From assembly GCF_001014645.1 (NCBI RefSeq), contig NZ_LASZ01000004.1, positions 1-64,000 on the forward strand: 64,000 bases of DNA, written 5' to 3'. A program made the position numbers and the translations under genes. Of the stretch, positions 48,759 to 57,511 are shown piece by piece. The notes under the pieces were generated by a model. The model was not told where the DNA came from, searched no databases, and was given only the letters and a program-made list of their open reading frames with translations. Within the stretch, counting starts at the first letter, position 1. Each line of letters starts with the position of its first letter. Origin of the DNA: Luteimonas sp. FCS-9 (lineage in GTDB: Bacteria; Pseudomonadota; Gammaproteobacteria; Xanthomonadales; Xanthomonadaceae).

Positions 48759-48931
48759 GCTACCTGGAATACGTCGTCGCCGCCTACGCGGTGTTCGCGG
48801 CCGTGCTGGTGTGGGACTTCGTCGCCCCGCGCGTGCGCATCGCGCAGACGCTGCGCGCGGTGCGCACCCTGGAGGCGCGCCGCCGCGCGGCCGCCGCCGT
48901 TCCCGCCCCCGACACGGAGCTGACCCGATGA
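48755..48931 (+). CDS. ccmD: Heme exporter protein D
   Basis: A 58-residue single-helix protein ([20 protein letters not shown]) followed by a basic amphipathic segment, the standard CcmD form. It keeps CcmC and CcmE together during holo-CcmE release. Its stop overlaps ccmE by 4 bp. Confidence 0.95.
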   Translation: MSYLEYVVAAYAVFAAVLVWDFVAPRVRIAQTLRAVRTLEARRRAAAAVPAPDTELTR

Positions 48932-49404
48932 ACCCGACCCGCCGCCGCCGCATGGGCTTTGTCGTCGCGCTGGCCGCCGCCGGTGCGCTGTCGGCCACGC
49001 TGATCGCGTTCGCGCTGCAGCGCAACGTCTCCTATCTCTACACGCCGGCCGAGGTGCTGGCCGGGACCGCAGGCCCCGCGGTCGCCTCGGGCGAGGCGCG
49101 CTTCCGCCTCGGCGGCATGGTCGCCGACGGCTCGTTCGCCCGCGAGAGCGGTTCGATGGAGGCGCGCTTCCGCGTCACCGACGGCGACGCCGAGCTGCCG
49201 GTCAGCTACACCGGCATCCTCCCCGACCTGTTCCGCGAGAACCAGGCGGTGGTCGCGACCGGGCGCATGGCCGACGGCGTGTTCGTCGCCGAGCAGGTGC
49301 TCGCGAAGCACGACGAGACCTACGTGCCCAAGGAAGTGGCCGACAAGATGGGCCTGGCCCACGACAAGCACGGCGTCGCCACGCCGGCCGAGGGCGCGCA
49401 ATGA
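48928..49404 (+). CDS. ccmE: Periplasmic heme chaperone
   Basis: A 158-residue membrane-anchored OB-fold protein. An N-terminal helix (about 10-29) is followed by the beta barrel with [14 protein letters not shown]. The covalent heme histidine H128 and heme-ligand tyrosine Y132 lie in [10 protein letters not shown]. It carries heme from CcmC to CcmF. ATG 48928 overlaps the ccmD stop. Confidence 0.97.
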   Translation: MNPTRRRRMGFVVALAAAGALSATLIAFALQRNVSYLYTPAEVLAGTAGPAVASGEARFRLGGMVADGSFARESGSMEARFRVTDGDAELPVSYTGILPDLFRENQAVVATGRMADGVFVAEQVLAKHDETYVPKEVADKMGLAHDKHGVATPAEGAQ

Positions 49405-49440
49405 CGGCGGCGGTCCTCGGGCTGCGCCCGGAGCGCACCG

Positions 49441-51375
49441 ATGCTGCCTGAACTCGGCCAGATCACCCTGCTGCTGGCGCTGGTCGCCTCGCTGCTGCAG
49501 ACGCTGCTGCCGCTGCTGGGCGCACGCCGCGGCATCGCGTCCTGGATGGAGACCGCGCGGCCGGCGGCCTACGCGCAATGGATCCTGCTGCTTGCGGCCT
49601 GGGTGCTGCTCACCGTCGCCTTCATGGTCCAGGACTTCTCGGTGCGCTACGTCGCCGAGAACTCCAACGTGCTGCTGCCGATGGTCTACCGCATCACCGC
49701 GGTCTGGGGCGGGCACGAGGGCTCGCTGCTGCTGTGGGTGTTCCTGCTGGCGTGCTGGAACGGCGCGGTGGCCTGGGGCTCGCGCGCGTTGCCCGACCTG
49801 GTGCTGGCGCGCGTGCTCGGGGTCATGGGCGCGATCTGCTTCGGCTTCCTGGCGTTCCTGATCTTCACCAGCAATCCGTTCGACCGCATCCTGCCGATGC
49901 CGCTCGACGGCCGCGATCTCAACCCGCTGCTGCAGGACCCAGGGATGATCGTGCACCCGCCGATGCTCTACATCGGCTACTCGGGCTTCATGGTGCCGTT
50001 CGCGTTCGCGATCGCCGCGCTGCTCGACGGCCGCGTCGACGCGCGCTGGCTGCGCTGGACGCGGCCGTGGACCAACGTGGCCTGGGCGTTCCTGACGATC
50101 GGCATCGCGCTGGGCTCGTGGTGGGCGTACTACGAACTGGGCTGGGGCGGCTGGTGGTTCTGGGACCCGGTCGAGAACGCGAGCTTCATGCCGTGGCTGG
50201 CCGGCGCGGCGCTGATCCATTCGCAGGCGGTGACCGAGAAGCGCGGCAGCTTCCACGGCTGGACGCTGCTGCTGGCGATCGCGGCGTTCTCGCTGTCGCT
50301 GCTGGGCGCGTTCCTGGTGCGCTCGGGCGTGCTGACGAGCGTGCACAGCTTCGCCGCCGATCCGGCGCGCGGACTGTTCATCCTGGTGTTCCTGGGCATC
50401 GTCGTCGGCGGTTCGCTGCTGCTCTACGCGCTGCGCTCGCCCGACGGCCGGGGCGGCAAGCCGTTCACCGCGACCTCGCGCGAGACGCTGCTGCTGGCCA
50501 ACAACCTGCTGCTGGTGGCCGCCTGCGCGATGGTGCTGCTGGGCACGCTGTATCCGCTGCTGGCCGACGCGCTGGACCTGGGCAAGATCTCGGTCGGCCC
50601 GCCGTACTTCTCGCTGCTGTTCGTGCTGCTGATGGCGCCGCTGGTGCTGCTGCTGCCGTTCGGTCCGCTGACCCGCTGGCAGGACGACGCCCCCGCCCGG
50701 CCGCTGCGCATGCTCGCGCCGTGGGCGGTGCTGGCGCTGGTGCTCGGCGCGGTCGGCTTCTACGTCGCCCCGCAGGGCCCGTGGAAGGTGGCGATGGGCA
50801 TCGCCGGCGCGGTGTGGGTCGCCGCAGGCACGCTGCGCTTCGTCTGGGTGCGGCTGCGCACCGGCTCGAAGCGCTTCACGCCCGAGATGACCGGCATGCT
50901 GCTCGGCCATCTGGGCATCGCGGTGTTCCTGGTCGGCGCGCTGCTGGTCGAGGCGCTCAACGTCCAGCGCGAGGTCGCGCTGGCGCCGGGCCAGACGCTG
51001 GAGATGGGGCGCGATGCCTTCGTGCTCGACGGCGTCGAGCACCACGAGGGGCCGAACTACGCCTCCGACCGCGGCACCGTGCGCATGCTGCGCGACGACC
51101 GCCTGGTCGCCACGCTGCACCCCGAGAAGCGTGCCTACGTCAGCGGCGGCCAGGTGATGACCGAGAGCGCGATCCGCGCCGGCGTGACCCGCGACGTCTA
51201 CGTCGCGCTCGGCGAGCCGCTCGGCGGCGGCGCCTGGGCGCTGCGCGTGCACGTCAAGCCGTTCGTGCGCTGGATCTGGGCCGGCGCGTTCCTGATGGCG
51301 CTGGGCGCGTTCGTCGTCGCCGCCGACCGCCGGTTCCGGCGTCCGCCATCGCCGCGCAAGGAGCCATCCGCATGA
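49441..51375 (+). CDS. ccmF: Cytochrome c heme lyase subunit
   Basis: A 644-residue polytopic membrane protein with the WWD-type heme domain GGWWFWDPVENASFMPW, conserved histidines in VWGGHEGSLLLW and HPPMLYIGYSG, and about fifteen helices. It transfers heme from CcmE to the CXXCH of apocytochromes together with CcmH/I. It lies 36 bp after ccmE and its stop overlaps ccmG. Confidence 0.97.
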   Translation: MLPELGQITLLLALVASLLQTLLPLLGARRGIASWMETARPAAYAQWILLLAAWVLLTVAFMVQDFSVRYVAENSNVLLPMVYRITAVWGGHEGSLLLWVFLLACWNGAVAWGSRALPDLVLARVLGVMGAICFGFLAFLIFTSNPFDRILPMPLDGRDLNPLLQDPGMIVHPPMLYIGYSGFMVPFAFAIAALLDGRVDARWLRWTRPWTNVAWAFLTIGIALGSWWAYYELGWGGWWFWDPVENASFMPWLAGAALIHSQAVTEKRGSFHGWTLLLAIAAFSLSLLGAFLVRSGVLTSVHSFAADPARGLFILVFLGIVVGGSLLLYALRSPDGRGGKPFTATSRETLLLANNLLLVAACAMVLLGTLYPLLADALDLGKISVGPPYFSLLFVLLMAPLVLLLPFGPLTRWQDDAPARPLRMLAPWAVLALVLGAVGFYVAPQGPWKVAMGIAGAVWVAAGTLRFVWVRLRTGSKRFTPEMTGMLLGHLGIAVFLVGALLVEALNVQREVALAPGQTLEMGRDAFVLDGVEHHEGPNYASDRGTVRMLRDDRLVATLHPEKRAYVSGGQVMTESAIRAGVTRDVYVALGEPLGGGAWALRVHVKPFVRWIWAGAFLMALGAFVVAADRRFRRPPSPRKEPSA

Positions 51376-51935
51376 CGCCGCCCCCCACCCGCCGCTCGCA
51401 CGGCCGCTGGCTGCCGCTGGCGGTCTTCGGCGCGATCGCCGTGCTGCTCGCCGCCGGCGTCTGGCTCAGCCGCAACCCCAACCGCGACGCCCTGCCCTCG
51501 CCGCTGATCGGCAAGCCGGCGCCCGACTTCCGCCTGCCGGTGCTGCACGAGCCGGGCCGGATGGTGACCTCGGCCGAGCTGCGCGGCGAGCCGTACCTGC
51601 TCAACGTCTGGGGCAGCTGGTGCCCGGGCTGCCGCGAGGAACACGCGGTGATCAGCGAGTTCGCCAAGACCAAGCGCGTGCGCGTGATCGGCTACAACTG
51701 GAAGGACGAACACGGCGATGCGATGCGCTGGCTCGAGCAGTTCGGCAATCCGTACTGGCTGGTGCTGGTGGACTACGAGGGCCACGCGGCGATCGACTGG
51801 GGCATCTACGGCGCGCCGGAGACCTTCCTGGTCGACGGCGACGGGACCATCGTCTGGAAGTACGTCGGGCCGATGACCACCGAGGTGCTGCACACGCAGC
51901 TGCTGCCGCAGGTCGAACGGCTGGAGGCGCCATGA
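51372..51935 (+). CDS. ccmG: Thiol:disulfide interchange protein DsbE/CcmG
   Basis: A 187-residue membrane-anchored thioredoxin. One N-terminal helix (12-32) leads to the active site WGSWCPGCREEH (C84, C87), with cis-proline region YGAPETFLVD. It reduces the heme-binding cysteines of apocytochromes. ATG 51372 overlaps the ccmF stop (ATGA). Confidence 0.97.
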   Translation: MTPPPTRRSHGRWLPLAVFGAIAVLLAAGVWLSRNPNRDALPSPLIGKPAPDFRLPVLHEPGRMVTSAELRGEPYLLNVWGSWCPGCREEHAVISEFAKTKRVRVIGYNWKDEHGDAMRWLEQFGNPYWLVLVDYEGHAAIDWGIYGAPETFLVDGDGTIVWKYVGPMTTEVLHTQLLPQVERLEAP

Positions 51936-52375
51936 TCCGCGCACTGCTGCTCGCGCTGGCGCTGTGCCTGGCCTGGCCGCAGGCGGCCCGCGCACAGGCG
52001 GCCGTCGACCCGGCGCCGCTGACGTTCGAGAACGCCGCCGAGGAGAAGCGCTTCCGCAGCCTGATCCTCGAACTGCGCTGCGTGATGTGCCAGAACCAGT
52101 CGCTGGCCGATTCCAACGCCCAGATCGCGCACGACCTGCGCCGCGAGGTGCTCGCGCTGATGCGCCGCGGCCGGAGCGATGCGCAGATCCGCGAGCACCT
52201 GGTCGCGCGCTACGGCGAGTTCGTGCTCTACCGCCCGCGCGTGGGGCCGGCGACGTGGCTGCTGTGGTTCGGCCCGCTCGTCGTGCTCGGTGCCGGCGGC
52301 GTGGTGATCTGGCGCATCGTGGCCGCGCGTCGTCGCGAGCCGATGCCGCCGTCCGACGAGTCCCAGGAGTGGTGA
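51932..52375 (+). CDS. ccmH: Cytochrome c maturation protein H (short, CycL type)
   Basis: A 147-residue periplasmic thiol protein with a signal peptide (ending ARAQA), the redox motif LRCVMCQNQ (C50, C53) and a C-terminal membrane helix. It is the short CcmH; the TPR part is a separate gene (ccmI), unlike the E. coli fusion. ATG 51932 overlaps ccmG. Confidence 0.97.
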   Translation: MIRALLLALALCLAWPQAARAQAAVDPAPLTFENAAEEKRFRSLILELRCVMCQNQSLADSNAQIAHDLRREVLALMRRGRSDAQIREHLVARYGEFVLYRPRVGPATWLLWFGPLVVLGAGGVVIWRIVAARRREPMPPSDESQEW

Positions 52376-53394
52376 TGGCCGTTTTCGTTGCGATCGCGAT
52401 CTGCATCACGCTGGCGACCGTCGCCATGCTCGTCCATGCGCTGCGCCCCGGCGCGCCGCGCGTGGCGCTGGCGGTCGCGGTGCTGGTGCCGGTGCTGGTC
52501 GGCGGGCTGTACACGATCGTCGGCACCCCGGCCGCGCTCGACCCGCAGTCGCTGCGCGCGCCCGGGTCGCTGGAGGAAGCGGTCACGCGCCTGCAGGCGA
52601 GCCTGGAACGCGATCCGCGCCAGCCCGACGGCTGGCTGCTGCTCGGCCGCACCTACGCGGCGATGCAGGAGCCGGCCAAGGCGCGCGACGCGATCGAGCG
52701 GGCGGCCCGGCTGGTGCCCGACGACGACGCCTTGCAGGTCGAGTACGCCAAGGCGCGCGCGGAGGCGCATCCGCAGCGTCGCTTCGACGAGACCGCGGTG
52801 CGCGTCCTGCACGAGGTGCTGGCGCGCGATCCCGCGCAGCAGCACGCCCGCTGGTTCCTCGGCATCGCCCAGCGCCAGGCCGGCGACGACGCCGGCGCGG
52901 TCGCGACCTGGGAACCGTTGCTGGCCCAGCTCGACGGCGAGACCGCGGCGACGCTGCGCGAGCAGATCGACGTCGCGCGCCAGGCCGCCGGCATGCCGGC
53001 CTCGACGCCGCCCGCGACCGGCGCGCCGGCAGCACCGGCACGTGCGCTGCGGGTGCGCGTGCGCATCGAGGGCGACGCCGCGGCGCTGGCCGCGCGACTG
53101 CCGCCCGAGGCCGGCGTCTTCGTGATGGCGCGCCAGCCCGGCGGTCCGCCGATGCCGGTGGCCGCGCAACGCCACCGCCTGTCCGAGCTGCCGCTCGACA
53201 TCGTGCTCGACGACGGCGACAGCCCGATGCCGACCCAGCCGCTGTCGGCGCTGGACGAGGTCGAGGTCGTGGCCCGGATCGCCGCGCGCGGCATCGCCGA
53301 CCGCAGCCCCGACGACCTGGAATCGGCGCCGGTGCGCGTGACCCTGCCCACCGCCGACACGATCGAACTGGTCATCGACGCCGCACGCCGCTAG
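52375..53394 (+). CDS. ccmI: Apocytochrome c chaperone (CycH/CcmI)
   Basis: A 339-residue protein with two N-terminal helices (about 1-20 and 30-48) followed by tetratricopeptide repeats (QPDGWLLLGRTYAAMQEPAKA, QHARWFLGIAQRQAGDD) and a C-terminal beta-rich domain. It binds the C-terminus of apocytochromes for the CcmFH lyase. ATG 52375 overlaps the ccmH TGA by one base. It is the last gene of the nine-gene ccm operon. Confidence 0.95.
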   Translation: MAVFVAIAICITLATVAMLVHALRPGAPRVALAVAVLVPVLVGGLYTIVGTPAALDPQSLRAPGSLEEAVTRLQASLERDPRQPDGWLLLGRTYAAMQEPAKARDAIERAARLVPDDDALQVEYAKARAEAHPQRRFDETAVRVLHEVLARDPAQQHARWFLGIAQRQAGDDAGAVATWEPLLAQLDGETAATLREQIDVARQAAGMPASTPPATGAPAAPARALRVRVRIEGDAAALAARLPPEAGVFVMARQPGGPPMPVAAQRHRLSELPLDIVLDDGDSPMPTQPLSALDEVEVVARIAARGIADRSPDDLESAPVRVTLPTADTIELVIDAARR

Positions 53395-53400
53395 CGGCGC

Positions 53401-53427
53401 GCCGGCGCCCGCTCACCCGGCGCCGGC
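53401..53427 (+). terminator. Terminator-like hairpin after ccmI
   Basis: A perfect 9-bp stem GCCGGCGCC / GGCGCCGGC around a 9-nt loop, 7 bp after the ccmI stop, followed by GATGGCTTTT. It is probably the end of the ccm transcript. Confidence 0.5.
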
Positions 53428-53510
53428 GATGGCTTTTCGCCGGTCGAACCGCGATCATGCAACGCCCGCGCCACCGGCCCGCCATCGCGCCTTCGCGGCG
53501 CGTCCTTCCG

Positions 53511-54632
53511 ATGACCGAATTCGTCCCGCCGGGCAGCCGCTTCGTCGCGCTGCCCTCGCCGTTCCCGATGAAGCGCGGTGGCGCGCTGCACGGCGCACGC
53601 GTCGCCTACGAGACCTGGGGCGCGCTCGACCCCGCGGCCGGCAATGCGATCCTGATCGTCACCGGGCTCTCGCCCGATGCGCATGCCGCCGCGCAGGACG
53701 ACGACCCCGCCCCGGGCTGGTGGGAGGCGATGATCGGCCCCGGCCGGCCGATCGACACCGACCGCTGGTTCGTGGTCTGCGTCAACTCGCTCGGCAGTTG
53801 CAAGGGCTCGACCGGCCCGGCCTCGCCCGATCCGGCCACCGGCACGCCGTACCGGCTGGCGTTTCCCGAACTGTCGATCGAGGACGTCGCCGACGCCGCC
53901 GCACACGTGGTGCGCGCGCTCGGCATCGGGCGGCTGGCCTGCGTGATCGGCAACTCGATGGGCGGCATGACCGCGCTGTCGCTGCTGGCGCGGCACCCTG
54001 GCCTGGCGCGCGCGCACGTCAACATCTGCGGCGCCGCGCGCGCGCTGCCGTTCTCGATCGCGATCCGCTCGCTGCAGCGCGAGGCGATCCGGCTCGATCC
54101 GATGTGGAACGGCGGCGACTACGACGACGCCGCCTATCCCGAGAGCGGCATGCGCATGGCGCGCAAGCTCGGCGTCATCACCTACCGCTCGGCGCTCGAA
54201 TGGGACGGCCGCTTCGGCCGCGTGCGTCTGGACTCGGACCGGCGCGACGACGAAGATCCGTTCGGGCTGGAGTTCGAGGTCGAGAGCTACCTCGAGGGGC
54301 ATGCGCGCCGCTTCGTGCGTCGTTTCGACCCCAACTGCTACCTCTACCTGAGCCGGTCGATGGACTGGTTCGACATCGGCGACCACTGCGGCGGCGACAC
54401 CGACGCCGGGCTGGCGGCGCTGCGGGTCGAGCGCGCGCTGAGCATCGGCGTGCACACCGACATCCTGTTTCCGCTGCAGCAGCAGCGCCAGATCGCCGAC
54501 GGCCTGCGCGCCGGCGGCGTCGATGCGCAGTTCCTGCCGCTGGAGTCGCCGCAGGGGCACGATGCGTTCCTCGTCGACATCGCGCGCTTCGGACCGGCGC
54601 TGCGCGGCTTCCTCGACGCGCTCCCGGCCTGA
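53511..54632 (+). CDS. MetX-family serine/homoserine O-succinyltransferase
   Basis: A 373-residue alpha/beta-hydrolase acyltransferase. The nucleophile serine is in GNSMGGMTAL, with the acid in VHTDILFP and the histidine in PQGHDAFL. The oxyanion/substrate loop reads LGSCKGSTGPASPDP, unlike the GGCxGTTGP typical of homoserine transferases. Xanthomonad MetX homologues have been reassigned as L-serine O-succinyltransferases feeding cysteine synthesis, and this gene fits that group. Homoserine acyl transfer remains possible. The adjacent cysteine dioxygenase supports a cysteine role. ATG 53511 gives the family N-terminus. Confidence 0.88.
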   Translation: MTEFVPPGSRFVALPSPFPMKRGGALHGARVAYETWGALDPAAGNAILIVTGLSPDAHAAAQDDDPAPGWWEAMIGPGRPIDTDRWFVVCVNSLGSCKGSTGPASPDPATGTPYRLAFPELSIEDVADAAAHVVRALGIGRLACVIGNSMGGMTALSLLARHPGLARAHVNICGAARALPFSIAIRSLQREAIRLDPMWNGGDYDDAAYPESGMRMARKLGVITYRSALEWDGRFGRVRLDSDRRDDEDPFGLEFEVESYLEGHARRFVRRFDPNCYLYLSRSMDWFDIGDHCGGDTDAGLAALRVERALSIGVHTDILFPLQQQRQIADGLRAGGVDAQFLPLESPQGHDAFLVDIARFGPALRGFLDALPA

Positions 54633-54682
54633 GCGCGCCGCCGCCACGCGGCCCGGCCGCCGCGGCGGCTAGACTTGGCCGC

Positions 54683-55291
54683 ATGCCCACCGCCACGCCC
54701 CCGCTGCCCGACATCGGCCACCCCGGCCGCGACCGGCTGGTCGCCGCGGTCGACGCGGCGGTCGCGCACCCCGATGCGCAGGCCGTCACCGCCGCGCTGC
54801 GCGAGGCGATGCAGGCGCTGATCCGCGACCCCGCAGTCCGCCTGCCGCCGTGCGTGTACGCGCCGGTCGATGGCCACTACGCGCGCCGCGAGCTCTACCG
54901 CAGTCCGCGCCACGGCTACAGCATCGTCGCGATGACCTGGGCGCCGGGCCAGGGCACGCCGCTGCACGACCACGACGAACTGTGGTGCGTGGAGGGCGTG
55001 TGGCACGGCGCACTGGAGATCGTGCAGTACGAGCGGCTCGAGCAGGCCGGCGCGCGTTATCGCTTCCGGCCCGCGGTCGCGGTGCAGGCGCAGACGGGCA
55101 GCGCCGGCAGCCTGATCCCGCCGCACGAGTACCACGTCATCCGCAATGCCGATCCGGCGGTGGTCGCGGTCTCGCTGCACATCTACCAGGCGCCGATCCT
55201 GCGCTGCGCGCAGTTCGTCCCACAGGGCGACGAATGGTATCTGCGGCGCGAGGCCGCGATGCAGACCGACGCGGTCGGCCCGCAGGATTAG
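54683..55291 (+). CDS. Type I cysteine dioxygenase
   Basis: A 202-residue cupin that oxidises cysteine to cysteine sulfinate with O2 and Fe(II). The iron histidines are in TPLHDHDELWC and PPHEYHVI. The cysteine five residues after the second-shell histidine pair and the SLHIY triad (Ser-x-His-x-Tyr) match the rat Cys93-Tyr157 crosslink and Ser153-His155-Tyr157 triad. An arginine in the HYARREL segment suits a cysteine carboxylate rather than 3-mercaptopropionate. It lies 50 bp after the acyltransferase gene, linking cysteine synthesis and breakdown. Confidence 0.88.
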   Translation: MPTATPPLPDIGHPGRDRLVAAVDAAVAHPDAQAVTAALREAMQALIRDPAVRLPPCVYAPVDGHYARRELYRSPRHGYSIVAMTWAPGQGTPLHDHDELWCVEGVWHGALEIVQYERLEQAGARYRFRPAVAVQAQTGSAGSLIPPHEYHVIRNADPAVVAVSLHIYQAPILRCAQFVPQGDEWYLRREAAMQTDAVGPQD

Positions 55292-55369
55292 CCGCGCGCA
55301 CCCGGCGCCGCTCGATGGCCTCGGACTCGGGCACCGGCACGCCGGAGGTCGGCGACGTCCGCGCCCGGA

Positions 55370-55882
55370 CTAGTCGAGCAGCCGCTCGACCTCCACGCGC
55401 AGCGTCCGGCCGCCATCGACGAGCCACGCCCGCCCCTGCACGACGATGCCCTCGCCCTGGTGCGCCCGGTCGACCAGCCGGTCGTCGACCGCGCCGCCGG
55501 ATGCGGCATCGAAGCGGACCTGCTGCGGCAGCCGGGCGACCGGCTGCGGCACGTCGGCGCGCAGCGCGGCCGGTCGGCCCTCGACGTCGGAGACCATGTA
55601 ACCGTTGGGGCACGGTGCGCGCACGCAGCGGATGTTGCTCAGGTGCACGCGGAACACGCCCTGCGCCAGCCGGACCTGGCCCGAGGGCTGGGACGGCACC
55701 CGGGCGGACGCATCGACGGCCGGGTCGAGCACCCGTTCGCCGACCGGCTCGGCCGCCACCGGTGCGTGCCCGCCGGAGGTCGCGCACGCGGCCAGGAACA
55801 GCACCAGGAGGCCGGCCGGGACGCGCACAGGCCGCCGCCAGGCGCCGTGTCCGGCCTCGGAAATGCTGTGCCTGTCGCCCAT
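55370..55882 (-). CDS. Conserved-type hypothetical lipoprotein
   Basis: A 170-residue protein with a hydrophobic stretch and lipobox VLFLAAC followed by ATSGG, so it is probably an outer-membrane lipoprotein. Two further cysteines lie in NIRCVRAPCPNGYMV, a compact Cys-x5-Cys site. The remainder is beta-rich and ends in acidic residues. The start is uncertain: ATG 55882 leaves a long N-region, and an in-frame GTG nearer the hydrophobic core is possible. I do not recognise the family. It is isolated between the cysteine dioxygenase and tRNA-Leu. Confidence 0.65.
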   Translation of the reverse strand: MGDRHSISEAGHGAWRRPVRVPAGLLVLFLAACATSGGHAPVAAEPVGERVLDPAVDASARVPSQPSGQVRLAQGVFRVHLSNIRCVRAPCPNGYMVSDVEGRPAALRADVPQPVARLPQQVRFDAASGGAVDDRLVDRAHQGEGIVVQGRAWLVDGGRTLRVEVERLLD

Positions 55883-55996
55883 CGCCGGTTCTCCTGCTGT
55901 GCCCGGCCACGCGCCGGCCCGCGCATCGTGCCAGAGCCGATGTTCGGATACCGCGAACGCCAGGCCGGTCCCTGCCGCGGCGCCGGGGCGATCCGC

Positions 55997-56002
55997 TATA
56001 CT
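55997..56002 (+). promoter_or_regulatory. -10 box of tRNA-Leu
   Basis: TATACT at 55997-56002, 11 bp before the mature tRNA 5' end. A weak TGCCGC lies 18 bp further upstream. Strong -10 with GC-rich discriminator is typical of stable RNA promoters. Confidence 0.6.
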
Positions 56003-56012
56003 CCGCCTCCGC

Positions 56013-56098
56013 GCCGGAGTGGCGGAATGGTAGACGCAGCGGACTCAAAATCCGCCGCCTTTAAAAGCGTGCGGGTTCGAGTCCCGCCTCCGGTACCA
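56013..56098 (+). tRNA. tRNA-Leu (anticodon CAA)
   Basis: An 86-nt type II tRNA with encoded CCA. The acceptor stem is GCCGGAG / CTCCGGT, the anticodon stem GCGGA / TCCGC encloses loop CTCAAAA so the anticodon is CAA, reading UUG. A long variable arm follows (GCCTTTAAAAGCG region), as required for leucine tRNAs. The T loop is GGTTCGAGTCC. It is a single gene, not in an rRNA operon. The 246 bp after it (56099-56344) hold nothing I can support. Confidence 0.97.
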
Positions 56099-56344
56099 GC
56101 GACCTGGCCAAGGATGCAGCCCGCCGTGCAGACCGCCGGCGCACGTTCGCACAGGCCCGTCGCGGTCGCCGACCGTATGCCGGCCGGCCCGGCCGACGCT
56201 CCTCGCGTGGTCGCTTGCGCGCTCCACCCGAACGCGAGCCCAACGGTGCCGCGAGGTGACGGCCGTGGGCCGCGGGCGTTGACGACGACGCCCCGGGTCA
56301 TCGACTACCCTGTGCGTCGATCCGTCGCACCTCGAGCCATCGCC

Positions 56345-56656
56345 ATGCCCCGCAGGACCCCCGCCGACCTGTTCGATGCCTGGGAAGCCGAGCTCGCGCT
56401 CGTCTTCGAGGCGGACCCGTCCGCGGAGGAGTTCTGGAGCTACTGGCACGAGCGCGAGGAGGTGGTCGAGCGGCTTGCACGCCCGGTCGACAGCGCGTTC
56501 GTCGACGCCGGGCTGGCGAGGCTGACCGCGATCGCCGAAGCCCAGGGCTACCGCAGACCATCGGCCGCGCTTCCGGGCGTGCCCGCCCCGGCCCCGGCCG
56601 GGCCTGTCATCGCCGAGCCGCCGATCGCGATGCTCGATGACGCGATGCCTGCCTGA
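56345..56656 (+). CDS. Small hypothetical protein
   Basis: A 103-residue acidic protein (PRRTPADLFDAWEAELALVFEADPSAEEFWSY in part, not quoted further), helical in its first 75 residues and proline/alanine-rich at the end. It has no signal peptide, membrane segment or known motif. Codon use matches the neighbours. The ATG at 56345 lacks a strong ribosome site. It could be a small lineage-restricted protein. No function assigned. Confidence 0.5.
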   Translation: MPRRTPADLFDAWEAELALVFEADPSAEEFWSYWHEREEVVERLARPVDSAFVDAGLARLTAIAEAQGYRRPSAALPGVPAPAPAGPVIAEPPIAMLDDAMPA

Positions 56657-56724
56657 GCGGCTCGCGCATCCGCACCTCGGCCGGGCCGCGACGCCGGCTG
56701 CGCGCCATCGGCTAGCATCGGCGC

Positions 56725-57495
56725 ATGTGCCTGATCGCCGTCGCCTGGAACACCCGTCCCGACCTGCCGCTGGCGCTGATCGCCAATCGCGACGAGGCGC
56801 ATGCGCGCCCGACCGCGGCCGCCGACGTCGATCCCGACGCCCCGCAGGTGTTCGGTGGTCGCGACCTGCAGTCGGGCGGCAGCTGGCTGCAGGTCTCGAC
56901 CCGGCGCCGGCTCGCGGCGGTGACCAACGTCCGGGCCGGGCTCGCGCCGGAGACGGCGCCGCGCTCGCGCGGCTGGCTGGTGCGCGATTTCGTGCGCGGC
57001 GACCTGTCGGCCGAGCGCTTCGCGCGCGCGCTCGCCGACGATGCCGCGTGCCATGGCCGTTTCAACCTGCTGCTGTGGGACGGCGACGCGCTGTGGTTCG
57101 CCACCAACCACCCCGCGTTCGCGATCGCGCCGGTCGCGCCCGGGCTGCATGCGATGTCCAACGGCGCGTTCGATGCGCCCTGGCCCAAGAGCAATGCGGC
57201 CACGCGCACGCTGCGCAACTGGCTGACGACGTCGCCCGACGCGTCGGCGGACCTCGACCCGCTGTTCGCGGGCCTGCGCGACGTCCGGCCCGCGGACGAC
57301 GCCCGGCTGCCCGACACCGGCGTCGGCCTGGCGCTGGAGCGGCGCCTGTCGCCGCCCTTCATCGAGGATCCGGTCTACGGCACACGCAGCAGCACCGTCG
57401 TGCTCGCCGGTGCCCGCGACATCGTGTTCGCCGAACGGCGCTTCGACCCGGGCGGCGCGCCGGCGGGCTCGACCCGCGTGCGGCTGGACGGCTGA
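56725..57495 (+). CDS. NRDE family protein (TANGO2-like)
   Basis: A 256-residue member of the NRDE/TANGO2 family. The N-terminal cysteine after methionine (MCLIAVAWN) and the eponymous ANRDEAHARPT motif are present, as are GGRDLQSGGSWLQV and LAAVTNVR, all typical. C2 could act as an N-terminal nucleophile after methionine removal, as in Ntn hydrolases. The eukaryotic relative TANGO2/HRG-9 is linked to heme or lipid trafficking; the bacterial role is unknown. The ATG at 56725 is fixed by the motif. Confidence 0.9.
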   Translation: MCLIAVAWNTRPDLPLALIANRDEAHARPTAAADVDPDAPQVFGGRDLQSGGSWLQVSTRRRLAAVTNVRAGLAPETAPRSRGWLVRDFVRGDLSAERFARALADDAACHGRFNLLLWDGDALWFATNHPAFAIAPVAPGLHAMSNGAFDAPWPKSNAATRTLRNWLTTSPDASADLDPLFAGLRDVRPADDARLPDTGVGLALERRLSPPFIEDPVYGTRSSTVVLAGARDIVFAERRFDPGGAPAGSTRVRLDG

Positions 57496-57511
57496 GGCCG
57501 CAGGCGCGCGC

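Noticed and set aside
48784..51252. 822-codon minus-strand frame opposite ccmC-ccmF
   Set aside because: It runs antisense to several overlapping ccm genes with intact motifs. No ribosome site or family resemblance.
56013..56344. Integrated element at tRNA-Leu
   Set aside because: No integrase, no direct repeat of the tRNA 3' end downstream within the window and no composition change.
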